Assembly: GCF_007725405.1 (NCBI RefSeq) | Contig: NZ_CP042163.1 | Location: forward strand, 1,240,001-1,304,000 | Reading direction: 5' to 3' | Origin: Shouchella miscanthi | GTDB taxonomy: Bacteria; Bacillota; Bacilli; Bacillales; Bacillaceae_D | DNA length: 64,000 bases | Notes under the pieces: model-generated | What the model was told of the DNA's origin: nothing | Seen by the model: the letters and a program-made list of their open reading frames with translations, nothing else | The model's database searches: none | Part shown: positions 1 to 7,926 of the stretch, in pieces | Numbering within the stretch: the first letter of the stretch is position 1 | Layout: each line of letters begins with the position of its first letter | Made by a program: the position numbers and the translations under genes

Positions 1-1
1 T

Positions 2-436
2 CCAGCTTTTTCCCTCCCAATGAAAGAAGGCGCCAAAGCAGAAGACCATATCCTTACATTGCAATCAGAGAAAGAGGTAACGTCGTTTCAAGTAACGAAC
101 AACTTGCTGAAAAAGGTAGAGTCATTACCACAGTCGTTTTCCCTTGCACCACATTGGTTTAAAGACGATGCCCTCGTATATAAAGGAATCGATACTGTGG
201 AAATTGTTTTGAAGGAAGAAACCAAACTACGTGTTGATCTTCACGGTGCGCCTTATGTTGGCATCTGGTCACCATATAAAGAAGAAGAGGAAGAACTTGC
301 ATTTGTTTGTATTGAGCCTTGGTACGGGATTGCTGATAAGTGGGATGCTACTGGAAACTTAGAAGATAAAGAAGGAATCCAGAGGTTAAAACCAAGTAAC
401 CATTTTAAAGCGTTTTATCAGATAAGTTTTAACTAA
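2..436 (+). CDS. Aldose 1-epimerase family protein, 3' part
   Basis: The reading frame is open from the first bases of the window, so the 5' end of the gene lies outside it. The visible protein begins PAFSLPMKEG and ends with the motif PYVGIWSP, then FVCIEPWYG and a short tail. This matches the C-terminal beta-sandwich half of galactose-mutarotase-like (aldose 1-epimerase, LacX/YeaD-type) proteins, including the conserved glutamate in CIEPW that serves as catalytic base in the family. The family interconverts alpha and beta anomers of sugars in the cytoplasm. The exact substrate cannot be told. The ATG at 20 is internal, not the start. Confidence 0.8.
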   Translation, partial: PAFSLPMKEGAKAEDHILTLQSEKEVTSFQVTNNLLKKVESLPQSFSLAPHWFKDDALVYKGIDTVEIVLKEETKLRVDLHGAPYVGIWSPYKEEEEELAFVCIEPWYGIADKWDATGNLEDKEGIQRLKPSNHFKAFYQISFN

Positions 437-760
437 ATAGATGGTTTAATTAACAAAAGTAGAATAATAGATTGTTAATCATACTTTTGAAATAAATGGA
501 GAGGCTTTAGTTTTATTTAAAGTCACTCTATTTTCTAGGTTGTTGTTAAGAATACCAAGATTGATATGTACTTCTTATCGCATCAAATAAAAGAAATGAA
601 GCTGAAGCTTTACATAGTTCCGATAGCAAACAAGTCACTTAGAGATTAGAACTTTTAAACTAGATTTAATAGAAATTACAGAAAAGTATACTATTTTATA
701 ATTATTTATGTTAAAATTAAATTCAGAAAATACATAACTTTTAATATGGAGGGCGTCAAC
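437..760. other. Gene-free AT-rich stretch
   Basis: About 320 bases between the epimerase-like gene and the small secreted protein. No open frame with a ribosome binding site and no clear terminator is visible. The last 60 bases are very AT-rich and probably hold the promoter of the downstream gene, but no convincing -35/-10 pair can be fixed. Confidence 0.5.
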
Positions 761-1087
761 ATGAAAAAAATAAAAAGTCTATTAATTGTCTCATTGTCAG
801 CCACTGCTTTTTTGCTAACGTCTAACGACGATGTCCAGGCATCTACTACCACTAGTCATCAACAACTTACATCGGTAGGAGAAGAAATTTCGATAGAGTC
901 TTCTTCACGATATGTTCAAGTCTCAAGGTTCTATAGAGATGGTCAAAGTATTCCTACTACTATTAGATACAATAGCAATGGTTATTCTGGAACACTAAGA
1001 ATTCAACAAATTGTTAGAGCCGATGGTGGCTGGGTCTACATATATCATGGAAATGTCACATGTTCTGGCAATTGTCCGATTTCCTAA
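761..1087 (+). CDS. Small secreted protein, unknown function
   Basis: 108 residues. Start chosen at ATG 761 because GGAGGG (748-753) lies 7 bases upstream; the in-frame ATG at 746 would include that site in the coding region. The N-terminus MKKIKSLLIVSLSATAFLL is a classical signal peptide, with likely cleavage after VQA-S near residue 28. The mature part is Ser/Thr/Tyr-rich and ends in two cysteines (VTCSGNC), which could form a disulfide outside the cell. I see no catalytic motif. It stands alone with its own terminator. It could be a small extracellular or wall-associated protein or a peptide antibiotic-like factor; the function is not recognisable. Confidence 0.75.
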   Translation: MKKIKSLLIVSLSATAFLLTSNDDVQASTTTSHQQLTSVGEEISIESSSRYVQVSRFYRDGQSIPTTIRYNSNGYSGTLRIQQIVRADGGWVYIYHGNVTCSGNCPIS

Positions 1088-1120
1088 TTAGTGTAAATTA
1101 TTGTGATAATCATTAAAGAA

Positions 1121-1159
1121 TAAACTGAATTGATTTCCAGTCAATTCAGTTTATTTTTT
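1121..1159 (+). terminator. Intrinsic terminator
   Basis: A perfect 13-bp stem (1121-1133 with 1141-1153), 7-base loop, followed by six T. It ends the secreted-protein gene. An A-rich 5' flank makes it plausibly bidirectional, also serving the convergent HMG-CoA lyase gene. Confidence 0.9.
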
Positions 1160-1186
1160 AATGTATTTAAACGCTAGTGGTGCTAA

Positions 1187-2083
1187 TCAATCTGTTAATG
1201 CACTTGTTTTACCTGCTTTCATAACCATACCAGGCAGGGGCTGAGGGAACCAGTTTTGGATCATCTGAGCCGTTTGAATAAGACGATCAAGGTCTACACC
1301 TGTTTCTACATCCATCTCGTGAAACATATGTACCATATCTTCGGTACAGACATTTCCTACTGCGAGTGGTGCGTATGGACACCCTCCTAAACCACCAACT
1401 GATGCATCAAAATGGCGAACGCCAGCCTCGTAGCCAGCAAGGGTGTTGGCTAGAGCTAAACCACGCGTATTATGAAAATGGAGACCAAGTTTTAATTCGC
1501 TTCCAAACTCATCATACAATGAAGCGACTCGTTCTTTTACCATAGAAGGGTTTGCCATGCCAGTTGTATCTCCGAGGACAATCTTACTTGCACCTGCTGT
1601 TAAGAAGCTCTCAACCATTTTCAAGAGAGAAGAAGAAGGAATCATCCCCGTAAACGGGCAACCAAAGGACGTAGCAAGAATTGCTGTCACTGGCTTCAGT
1701 TGTTGTGCTTCTTTAATATGGGGCAGGAGGTCTTCCAAGCCTTCCTGAACAGATCGCTTTGCGTTTTTTAAGTTAAACGCATCGCTGACAGCAATAGATG
1801 TGTGTAAATGGGTGATGGAGGTCATCATGGCACGATCGATACCGTGACTATTAAGAGCAAGTCCGGCTACTTGGATATGAGACGGGCGGTTCCATTGGGC
1901 CAAAATTGCTTCAGCATCAGCCATCGCAGGAACCAGTTTTGGATGGACAAAAGAAACCGCTTCCAATTTTTCGAGACCAGAATGGACTAGATGTTCAAGC
2001 ATCTCAATCTTTTGTTCCGTCGTTAATAGAGTCTTTTCATTTTGTAATCCGTCACGAACACCTACTTCAAAGATTTCAATCAT
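1187..2083 (-). CDS. mvaB: Hydroxymethylglutaryl-CoA lyase
   Basis: 298 residues, the usual length for bacterial HMG-CoA lyase. It cleaves 3-hydroxy-3-methylglutaryl-CoA to acetyl-CoA and acetoacetate, the last step of leucine catabolism in Bacillus (YngG-type). Family motifs are all visible: VRDGLQNEK near residue 9 (active-site Arg and metal-binding Asp), LGLHFHNTRG (metal-binding HxH) and the lyase signature GGLGGCPYAPLAVGN with the active-site cysteine. In Bacillus it normally sits in an acyl-CoA/methylcrotonyl-CoA operon; here no such partners are adjacent, so it stands apart. The preceding sequence on its strand contains GAAGGAGC as ribosome binding site. Confidence 0.92.
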   Translation of the reverse strand: MIEIFEVGVRDGLQNEKTLLTTEQKIEMLEHLVHSGLEKLEAVSFVHPKLVPAMADAEAILAQWNRPSHIQVAGLALNSHGIDRAMMTSITHLHTSIAVSDAFNLKNAKRSVQEGLEDLLPHIKEAQQLKPVTAILATSFGCPFTGMIPSSSLLKMVESFLTAGASKIVLGDTTGMANPSMVKERVASLYDEFGSELKLGLHFHNTRGLALANTLAGYEAGVRHFDASVGGLGGCPYAPLAVGNVCTEDMVHMFHEMDVETGVDLDRLIQTAQMIQNWFPQPLPGMVMKAGKTSALTD

Positions 2084-2154
2084 ATAAGCAGCTCCTTCAT
2101 GAATAGACTAGAATACAAAGAGGGCTATAGGCAATCGTGACTATAGCCTTCCGG

Positions 2155-2448
2155 TTAAGCTTGCATAAACAGGTAACGAAAAAAAGTGACAGCTGCGATA
2201 AACCCAATTCCGATTAAATAAATAATCGCCAGCCGGCGTTCACGTGAATCTGACGTTTTAAGCGCATGTAAAATTAAAAGAGCAGCTAAAACGATATTTA
2301 AGAGCGATACAATGAAAAAAGGGAAAATGCTTTGATAAAGGTTTTGTGAAGCGATCCCTACTAGATTTACAAGTGCAACAAGAATAAAAATCCACATGTA
2401 AATCATCATAACGAGGGAAGGTCTTTCTTTCTTTTGTTTAGTCGTCAT
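2155..2448 (-). CDS. Small membrane protein, three predicted helices
   Basis: 97 residues, basic N-terminus (TTKQKKERPS), then three hydrophobic segments of about 20 residues each (around 14-33, 40-60 and 75-93) separated by a short charged loop (KTSDSRERR). A ribosome binding site AAGGAAG precedes the ATG. No catalytic motif is seen and I do not recognise the family. It lies upstream of mvaB on the same strand with about 70 bases between, so the two may be cotranscribed. Confidence 0.7.
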   Translation of the reverse strand: MTTKQKKERPSLVMMIYMWIFILVALVNLVGIASQNLYQSIFPFFIVSLLNIVLAALLILHALKTSDSRERRLAIIYLIGIGFIAAVTFFRYLFMQA

Positions 2449-2752
2449 AGGAGTCTTCCTTTCAATACATGACCGTCGTATGAACGTACGACCTAATGGG
2501 TATAGAGAAATAATAAAAGAGGGAAAAAGGAAATGGCATGTTCAAACGAGAAAAGAATAAGGAAGAATAGATGTTTCTTATTAACAAATTTTTTCTCAAC
2601 AGGCACCCCTCTCCTGCAAGTGTAGCATATGCTACTACTTTTATGCCTGTATTTTCAAGTGTTAATCCTTACAAAATCTTAACCTTTTATTAAACTGAAC
2701 AACAAGGTTGGCTCATATACTAAAAGTAAGAAAGATAAAGGAGGGTTAAACG
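2449..2752. promoter_or_regulatory. Divergent intergenic region with two dyads
   Basis: Roughly 300 bases between two divergently oriented small membrane protein genes. It holds an inverted repeat GTCGTA/TACGAC (2475-2480 and 2487-2492) close to the start of the minus-strand gene and a perfect 14-base palindrome GTAGCATATGCTAC at 2622-2635. Both look like regulator binding sites, but the regulators are unknown. No other ORF of note. Confidence 0.4.
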
Positions 2753-2884
2753 ATGGAAGAAAAAATGCAAAATGAAACAGGCGAAAATTTAGTTGTTGGT
2801 GCTTTATGGGCTCTGCTAATGAGTATACCACTATGGATTGGTATTGCGTACGTCAGTTACAAGCTTTTTCTTTCGTTTTCATAA
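2753..2884 (+). CDS. 43-residue single-pass membrane protein
   Basis: Small ORF with ATG at 2753 and a strong ribosome binding site AAAGGAGGG at 2737-2745. The protein has an acidic N-terminus (MEEKMQNETGEN) and one hydrophobic segment from about residue 14 to 43. It is followed directly by a strong terminator, so it is a self-contained transcription unit. Function unknown. Confidence 0.65.
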   Translation: MEEKMQNETGENLVVGALWALLMSIPLWIGIAYVSYKLFLSFS

Positions 2885-2929
2885 TGAATGTTCAGAAAAA
2901 AATACTAAATAAAATGAATCAATCACCTT

Positions 2930-2976
2930 AAAAGGGTAAACAAAGACGAGATTTCTTGTTTTTTGTTTACCCTTTT
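2930..2976 (+). terminator. Intrinsic terminator
   Basis: Perfect 15-bp inverted repeat (2930-2944 with 2962-2976) whose 3' arm ends CCCTTTT. It separates the 43-residue protein gene from the Fur-controlled transporter operon. Confidence 0.85.
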
Positions 2977-2990
2977 CTCATAATGATGTA

Positions 2991-3005
2991 TGATAATGAT
3001 TATCA
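2991..3005. promoter_or_regulatory. Fur box
   Basis: TGATAATGATTATCA is an exact match to the Bacillus Fur 7-1-7 operator. It lies 36 bases upstream of the first permease gene start and should repress the operon when iron is plentiful. Confidence 0.95.
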
Positions 3006-3040
3006 ATAGAATGTAGCAAGTGGAAGAGGAAAATGATCGT

Positions 3041-4084
3041 ATGGGGAGACAATCAGCAGTAACAACTTTAGAAAAAGCAAAAGCGCGCTCAAAACCTAGT
3101 CACGCTATTCTTGTGATCGGTTTTGGTTTTGTTCTTTTAACTGCTGCACTGGTTTTATCCATTTCGTTCGGTGCTGCTAACATTAGTGTCGGAACGATTT
3201 GGGATGCTATTACAGCATTTAACCCAACATTAACGGAACATCAGATTATTTATGATATTCGTATACCGAGAGCGTTAGGAGCAGCATTAGTTGGGAGCTT
3301 CTTGGCTGTATCTGGAGCTATAATGCAGGGCATGACGCGAAATCCTTTAGGAGAACCTTCCATCATGGGTGTAATGGATGGCGCTGCCCTTGCTATTGCC
3401 ATTATGTTCGCATTTAGTGCAAGTATTTCTGGCACGAGCTTAATGGTGGCCGCGTTTATAGGAGCAGGTGCTGGGGCAGCATTTGTCTTTTTCATTGGGT
3501 CCTTTGCCCGAGGTGGACTGACTCCGGCTAAGCTTGCGCTAGCTGGTGTTACGGTGGGAGCTTTTTTAAGCGCAATCTCTTCTGGTATTGCGATTCACTT
3601 TAATGTCGCTCAAGATATTAGTTTTTGGTTTGCTGGTGGTTTAGCTGGCATGTCGTGGTCAAACTTGCAAATGATTGTGCCGGTCGCCATTGGCGGATTG
3701 ACACTTGCTATTATACTCTCTCGCTCTGTAACCGTATTAAGTCTAGGAGAAGATGTAGCAAAAGGATTGGGGCAACGCATTCGTCTCATTAAGACCCTTG
3801 GTGTCATTGTGGTGTTATTGCTCACAGGCGCTGGCGTAGCAGTAGCAGGTGCGATTGGTTTTATAGGGTTAGTTATACCGCATATAACAAGAGGTTTAGT
3901 AGGTGTTGATTATCGCTATATAATCCCTTGCTCTGCAGTTCTTGGCGCATTGTTACTCGTGTTAGCGGATTTAGCTGCACGAATAATTAATGCACCGTTT
4001 GAAACACCAGTCGGGGCAATGACAGCTTTAATCGGCGTTCCGTTCTTCCTGTATCTCGCTAGACGTGACGGGAGGAAATTATAA
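3041..4084 (+). CDS. Iron-siderophore ABC transporter permease (FecCD family)
   Basis: About 347 residues, one half of the heterodimeric membrane channel that moves Fe3+-siderophore across the cytoplasmic membrane. Around nine to ten hydrophobic segments. Family motifs: RIPRALGAALVGSFLAVSGA followed by QGMTRNPLGEPSIMG, and the coupling-helix region GAIGFIGLVIPHITR near residue 275. ATG 3041 is preferred over the in-frame GTG at 3020 because AGAGGA (3025-3030) sits about 10 bases before it and nothing resembling a ribosome site precedes 3020. First gene of a three-gene operon behind a perfect Fur box. Closest layout is YfiZ-YfhA-YusV of B. subtilis. Confidence 0.9.
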   Translation: MGRQSAVTTLEKAKARSKPSHAILVIGFGFVLLTAALVLSISFGAANISVGTIWDAITAFNPTLTEHQIIYDIRIPRALGAALVGSFLAVSGAIMQGMTRNPLGEPSIMGVMDGAALAIAIMFAFSASISGTSLMVAAFIGAGAGAAFVFFIGSFARGGLTPAKLALAGVTVGAFLSAISSGIAIHFNVAQDISFWFAGGLAGMSWSNLQMIVPVAIGGLTLAIILSRSVTVLSLGEDVAKGLGQRIRLIKTLGVIVVLLLTGAGVAVAGAIGFIGLVIPHITRGLVGVDYRYIIPCSAVLGALLLVLADLAARIINAPFETPVGAMTALIGVPFFLYLARRDGRKL

Positions 4085-5095
4085 ATGAATGCATTAATAA
4101 AAAAGCCAGCCTTTAAAATCGTTACCCTTATCTTACTCATTCTTTTAACGTTTATCGTCTCTTTACAAACAGGAGCCATTCAAATTCAACCTGTAGATGT
4201 GCTGCGTACATTAGTCGGACTTGGTTCCGAACGAGATGCCCTAATTTTATTCGAATTTCGACTACCACGAATGGTTATTGCACTTCTTGTCGGTGCAGCC
4301 TTAGCCGTTTCAGGAGCTATACTACAAAGTATCTCTCAAAATGAATTAGCTGACCCTGGAATTCTTGGAATTAATACAGGAGCAGGTCTCGCTGTTGTCA
4401 TTTTTATTTACTTTTTTCAAGGCTCTTTAACAGGAGTGAGTCAACTTTCCATTTTCATTATGCCGCTCTTCGCTTTTATTGGCGCGGCATTTGCCGCCTT
4501 TTTAATTTATATATTTGCCTGGAAAAAAGGCATTACACCAGTTCGGCTTATTTTAGTTGGTATTGCCGTCAACGCTGCATTTAGTGCTCTTCTTATCGTT
4601 ATACAATTAAGGATGGCACCAAATGATTTTATGCAAGCAACGATTTGGCTTACCGGTAGTATTTGGGGGTCAACGTGGTCTTATGTAGTAACGATTTTAC
4701 CTTGGTTACTCATTTTGGTCCCTCTCGCGATCTATAAAGCGAGAACATTAAATGTGATGCAGGTCGGAACTGAATCTGCCATATCATTAGGGGTATCAAT
4801 GGAAAAAGAAAGACGTTTCTTGCTTATCCTTGCAGTAGCACTAGCCGCCATTTCTGTTGCAGTAGCAGGTGGAATCGCCTTTCTAGGATTAGTTGCCCCA
4901 CATATTGCTCGTAAGTTAGTTGGACCGCAGCACCAAATTATGATTCCAACAGCGACCCTTGTTGGAGCGTTCATTTTATTGGCAGCTGATATGATTGGGC
5001 GAAATGTGTTAGCACCTTCCGAAATTCCAGTTGGCATTGTCATTGCGATTATTGGTGCACCGTACTTTTTATATCTATTAATGAGAACACCTTAG
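4085..5095 (+). CDS. Iron-siderophore ABC transporter permease (FecCD family)
   Basis: 336 residues, the second FecCD permease subunit. Starts on the base after the stop of the first permease, with GGGAGGAAA inside the end of that gene as ribosome site, so translation is probably coupled. Motifs RLPRMVIALLVGAALAVSGA, ILQSISQNELADPGILG and GGIAFLGLVAPHIARKLVG (ATPase-coupling loop). It pairs with the upstream permease and with the ATPase 13 bases downstream. Confidence 0.9.
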   Translation: MNALIKKPAFKIVTLILLILLTFIVSLQTGAIQIQPVDVLRTLVGLGSERDALILFEFRLPRMVIALLVGAALAVSGAILQSISQNELADPGILGINTGAGLAVVIFIYFFQGSLTGVSQLSIFIMPLFAFIGAAFAAFLIYIFAWKKGITPVRLILVGIAVNAAFSALLIVIQLRMAPNDFMQATIWLTGSIWGSTWSYVVTILPWLLILVPLAIYKARTLNVMQVGTESAISLGVSMEKERRFLLILAVALAAISVAVAGGIAFLGLVAPHIARKLVGPQHQIMIPTATLVGAFILLAADMIGRNVLAPSEIPVGIVIAIIGAPYFLYLLMRTP

Positions 5096-5108
5096 GAGGG
5101 GAAAACGA

Positions 5109-5939
5109 TTGTCACGATTAACTACTGAACAGCTTTCCATTGGATACGAGAAACGAGAAATTGTACGTGATCTACATTTGAATATACCAGATGGGAAAAT
5201 AACAACGATTATTGGACCAAATGGTTGTGGGAAATCAACCATTTTAAAAACAATTGCTCGCATTTTACAAGCTTCAAAAGGGGCTGTGTATTTAGATGGA
5301 AAGTCCATTCATAAGCAGTCCACAAAAGAGATTGCGAAGAAGATGGCCGTGTTACCTCAGTCACCTGAAGCGCCAAGTGGATTAACGGTAGAAGAATTAG
5401 TGGCTTATGGTCGTTATCCCCATCAAAAAGGTTTCGGTCAATTAACAGATTACGATAAAGAGTTAATTCGTTGGTCGCTAGAGCAAACAAACATGGAAGA
5501 GTTCGCAGACCGTTCCATTGAAGCACTGTCTGGAGGACAACGTCAGCGTGTGTGGATCGCGATGGCGCTCGCTCAAGAGACAGATATCCTCCTTTTAGAT
5601 GAACCAACGACTTATTTGGATTTAGCTCATCAGCTTGAAGTATTGCAGGTATTGGAGCGTTTAAATCAAGAGCAAAATCGGACAATCGTTATGGTTATTC
5701 ATGATTTAAATCATGCGGCTCGTTTTGCAGATTATATGGTTAGTATTCGTTCAGGTGAAATTATAAAAGAAGGAACGCCTGAAGAGGTAATGAACGCGAA
5801 AGTATTAAAAGATGTTTTTCAGATTGATGCAAGTATTGTCGCAGATCCACGCACAGGGAAACCAGTTTGTCTGACATACGATCTTCTTCAAAAAGAAGTC
5901 ACTCTAAGACAAGAAGAAAAAATACCAGCGTATGCATAA
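5109..5939 (+). CDS. Iron-siderophore ABC transporter ATP-binding protein
   Basis: 276 residues with a TTG start, 8 bases after AGGAGGGG (5095-5100). Walker A GPNGCGKST near residue 37, Q-loop LPQSPEAPSG, signature LSGGQRQRVWIAMALAQ, Walker B ILLLDEPTTYLD and switch histidine VIHDLNH, all in the FepC/YusV subclass. It energises the two permeases encoded directly upstream. No solute-binding lipoprotein gene is adjacent, so the complex must use one encoded elsewhere, or several; this resembles YusV of B. subtilis, which serves more than one siderophore system. Confidence 0.92.
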   Translation: MSRLTTEQLSIGYEKREIVRDLHLNIPDGKITTIIGPNGCGKSTILKTIARILQASKGAVYLDGKSIHKQSTKEIAKKMAVLPQSPEAPSGLTVEELVAYGRYPHQKGFGQLTDYDKELIRWSLEQTNMEEFADRSIEALSGGQRQRVWIAMALAQETDILLLDEPTTYLDLAHQLEVLQVLERLNQEQNRTIVMVIHDLNHAARFADYMVSIRSGEIIKEGTPEEVMNAKVLKDVFQIDASIVADPRTGKPVCLTYDLLQKEVTLRQEEKIPAYA

Positions 5940-5951
5940 ACCGCTTTATTG

Positions 5952-5984
5952 ACAGCTTATCAACCATGTTGGTAGGCTGTTTTT
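5952..5984 (+). terminator. Intrinsic terminator of the siderophore transporter operon
   Basis: 12-bp stem with two G-T pairs (5952-5963 with 5969-5980), loop CCATG, followed by five T. Confidence 0.85.
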
Positions 5985-6145
5985 CCTACATTATGCTTGC
6001 GGTTTCCTTTGTCATATTGTTTATCCTCTACTTTTCTTAGGCTGTTCATTGTAAACTGCACGCTTCATGACTAAAAAATGAAGATTGATAATTGAAAAAA
6101 ATCAATTTGGATGCTAAGCTCAAATAAGTAAAGGGGGAGAGCAGA

Positions 6146-6234
6146 ATGATTCGTTTTCAAATGTGAAAAGGCTAATTGAATGTGTTTAAAAAGGCCATGT
6201 TGCTTGCTAAAAAACACATTCAGGAGGAATAAAA
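6146..6234 (+). promoter_or_regulatory. Candidate leader-peptide attenuator
   Basis: AAGGGGGAG at 6131-6139 precedes a six-codon ORF (6146-6166) reading MIRFQM and TGA. Ten bases later a perfect 11-bp stem follows: 6177-6187 pairs with 6212-6222 around a 24-base loop. The 3' arm abuts and by one base overlaps the ribosome site AGGAGG (6222-6227) of the hydrolase gene at 6235. There is no T run, so this is not a terminator. Leader ORF plus stem next to the downstream ribosome site is the layout of translational attenuators of antibiotic-resistance genes. This is inference from layout only. Confidence 0.45.
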
Positions 6235-7260
6235 ATGAATAAACAAATGAACTGGACTAATCTTACTGAAAAACAAAAGGAACTGCAGTTCTCTGGGAGT
6301 ATCTATGTACGCAAGAATGGTATTGAACTAATCTCAGATGGCTTCGGTCATGCAATCCGTTCAGAAAAAATAAAAAATCAACCACAAACTCGTTTTTCCA
6401 TTGCGTCTGGTAGCAAAATCTTTACGTCTGTTGCCATTTGTAAGCTAGTGGAAGAAGGGAAACTCACATTCGACACGACTCTTAAAAACTGCTTACGTGT
6501 GGATCTCCCGTATTTTGACAACTCGATTACGATCCATCATCTCTTAACCCATACATCAGGAATTCCAGACTACTTTGATGAGGAGAAAATGGATGACTAT
6601 GAGGAGCTCTGGGAGACTTTCCCTATGTATCAAGTCCGTTCTGCAAAAGACTTCCTGCCAATGTTTCGGTTAGAAAAAATGCAAGATAAGGTTGGTCGGT
6701 CTTTTAAGTACAATAATACAGGCTATATTCTTTTAGGACTCGTTATTGAGGCAATAAGTGGAATGGATTTCGATGCCTATATTGATAAAACGATCTTTAC
6801 GAAGATTGGTATGACGAATTCAGGCTATTTTTCAGTGGATGAACTTCCTGGGAATGTTGCATGTGGCTATATTGAAAAACCAGATGGAACAGTGAAAACA
6901 AATGTGTTTTCACTACCTGCAAAAGGCGGACCAGATGGCGGTGCTTATGTGACTGCACTTGATATAGGTATTTTCTGGGAAGCGCTTATGAATGGTAAAC
7001 TTTTGTCTGCTGAAATGACGCGAAACTTTATGGCTCCTCAAGAACATGTTGATGAAGACATATTCTATGGGTATATCGGATATATGGAGTCAAATGAACA
7101 GGACGTCGTAAAATTTATACAAATGGGCTATGATCCAGGCGTTAATTATCGTTCTGTCTATTACCCCGAGCAAGGTCTTGCGATCGTTGTTTGTTCAAAT
7201 CAATCAAATGGTGCTTATGAAATTCTTAAAGAATTGGAACGAGTAACCGTAAATAAATAA
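6235..7260 (+). CDS. Serine hydrolase, beta-lactamase class C / PBP4* family
   Basis: 341 residues. The serine hydrolase motifs are visible: SxxK as SGSK in FSIASGSKIFTSVAI near residue 60, YxN as YNN in FKYNNTGYILLG near 160, and a GGPDGGAY region where the third motif is expected. No signal peptide, so it is cytoplasmic unless exported by an unknown route. The family includes esterases, D-aminopeptidases and PBP-like hydrolases; true beta-lactamase activity is not implied. It is a single gene with a strong ribosome site (AGGAGG), its own terminator and the unusual leader ORF/stem upstream described separately. Confidence 0.85.
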   Translation: MNKQMNWTNLTEKQKELQFSGSIYVRKNGIELISDGFGHAIRSEKIKNQPQTRFSIASGSKIFTSVAICKLVEEGKLTFDTTLKNCLRVDLPYFDNSITIHHLLTHTSGIPDYFDEEKMDDYEELWETFPMYQVRSAKDFLPMFRLEKMQDKVGRSFKYNNTGYILLGLVIEAISGMDFDAYIDKTIFTKIGMTNSGYFSVDELPGNVACGYIEKPDGTVKTNVFSLPAKGGPDGGAYVTALDIGIFWEALMNGKLLSAEMTRNFMAPQEHVDEDIFYGYIGYMESNEQDVVKFIQMGYDPGVNYRSVYYPEQGLAIVVCSNQSNGAYEILKELERVTVNK

Positions 7261-7270
7261 TGAGAGAATA

Positions 7271-7301
7271 AGGGCAAATTCTTTAGATTTGCTCTTTTTT
7301 T
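7271..7301 (+). terminator. Intrinsic terminator
   Basis: 9-bp stem with one G-T pair (7271-7279 with 7287-7295), 7-base loop, then a run of eight T. Ends the serine hydrolase gene. Confidence 0.9.
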
Positions 7302-7363
7302 CTTCAAATTAGAACTTGTGCAAGCCGTTTCGCCTTTAGTGACAAAAAAGAAAGAGAAACAAT

Positions 7364-7392
7364 TTGACATTGATAATGATATTCGTTATCAT
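7364..7392 (+). promoter_or_regulatory. Sigma-A promoter covered by a Fur box
   Basis: -35 TTGACA (7364-7369), a 17-base spacer, then -10 TATCAT (7387-7392). A 19-base Fur box lies at 7372-7390 and matches the consensus GATAATGATAATCATTATC at 17 positions. The operator therefore covers the spacer and part of the -10, which should give tight iron repression. The next thing downstream is not an ORF but a short stretch ending in a terminator. Confidence 0.85.
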
Positions 7393-7398
7393 TTAGAA

Positions 7399-7472
7399 AG
7401 AACGTGACACATACACGTCTAGTTAATAGACCCCTTTTGGACCCTTGCAAAGCCTAATGCAGGGGTTTTTTT
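7399..7472 (+). ncRNA. Candidate Fur-regulated small RNA (FsrA-like)
   Basis: Transcription from the promoter at 7364-7392 should start near 7399 and end at the terminator made by 7442-7449 paired with 7458-7465 and seven T (7466-7472). This gives an RNA of about 74 nt with no ORF. It carries unpaired C-rich patches (CCCC at 7431-7434 and ACCC at 7441-7444) suited to pair with G-rich ribosome sites. B. subtilis FsrA, the Fur-repressed sRNA that shuts off iron-rich enzymes, has the same size and C-rich design. Homology to FsrA is inferred from layout, not from alignment. Confidence 0.7.
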
Positions 7473-7562
7473 GTTATTTGGAGTGACGATTCTTAGTTGA
7501 CACATGAAAGGTGTAACTGTGGGTAATCCTAATCGTATGATGCTAGAAAAGGGGCTAAACTG

Positions 7563-7718
7563 ATGATTACGGATGACGAACGACTTATTTTTGAGAGAGA
7601 ATTAGTGCAGCTTGAAATGGAAAAGCAAAGCAACCAACTCAATAAACGCTATAAAATGTACATAGAGGAACAGATTGAGCTGCTAGAGAGTGTTATATAT
7701 GGAGATAAACAAGAATAA
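7563..7718 (+). CDS. 51-residue charged protein, unknown
   Basis: ATG 7563 with AAAAGGGG (7547-7554) 8 bases before it. The product (starts MITDDERLIFERELVQ, ends YGDKQE) is highly charged and predicted all helical, probably a short coiled coil. It lies between the candidate sRNA and pcrB and is followed by a likely terminator, so it is a separate unit. I do not recognise the family. Confidence 0.6.
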   Translation: MITDDERLIFERELVQLEMEKQSNQLNKRYKMYIEEQIELLESVIYGDKQE

Positions 7719-7759
7719 GTAGAGGCTGTTTCCAATTCTAGAAATATCATATAAAACGT

Positions 7760-7804
7760 AAAAGCTCTTCTAATGCTTAAGTGCAAAAAAGATAGAGCTT
7801 TTTT
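7760..7804 (+). terminator. Probable intrinsic terminator
   Basis: 9-bp stem (7760-7768 with 7794-7802) around a 25-base loop, ending in a T-rich 3' arm. Probably ends the 51-residue protein gene. Confidence 0.6.
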
Positions 7805-7926
7805 GAGTGAATTTCCGTTAATTTCACGCAATGGATACACGACATGCGTGGCTAACTTTGTTATAATAATGTGCAGAACGAACGTGCGTATATGTGCTCG
7901 TTAAAGGGAGGCACGCGTGAAAACCG

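Noticed and set aside
1100-1115. Fur-like half site (GATAATCATT) after the secreted-protein gene
   Set aside because: It lies just before a terminator, has no promoter near it and only a half match, so it is likely chance in AT-rich DNA.
5209-5685. 158-codon minus-strand frame inside the ABC ATPase gene
   Set aside because: Opposite a conserved ATPase with all motifs; no ribosome site.
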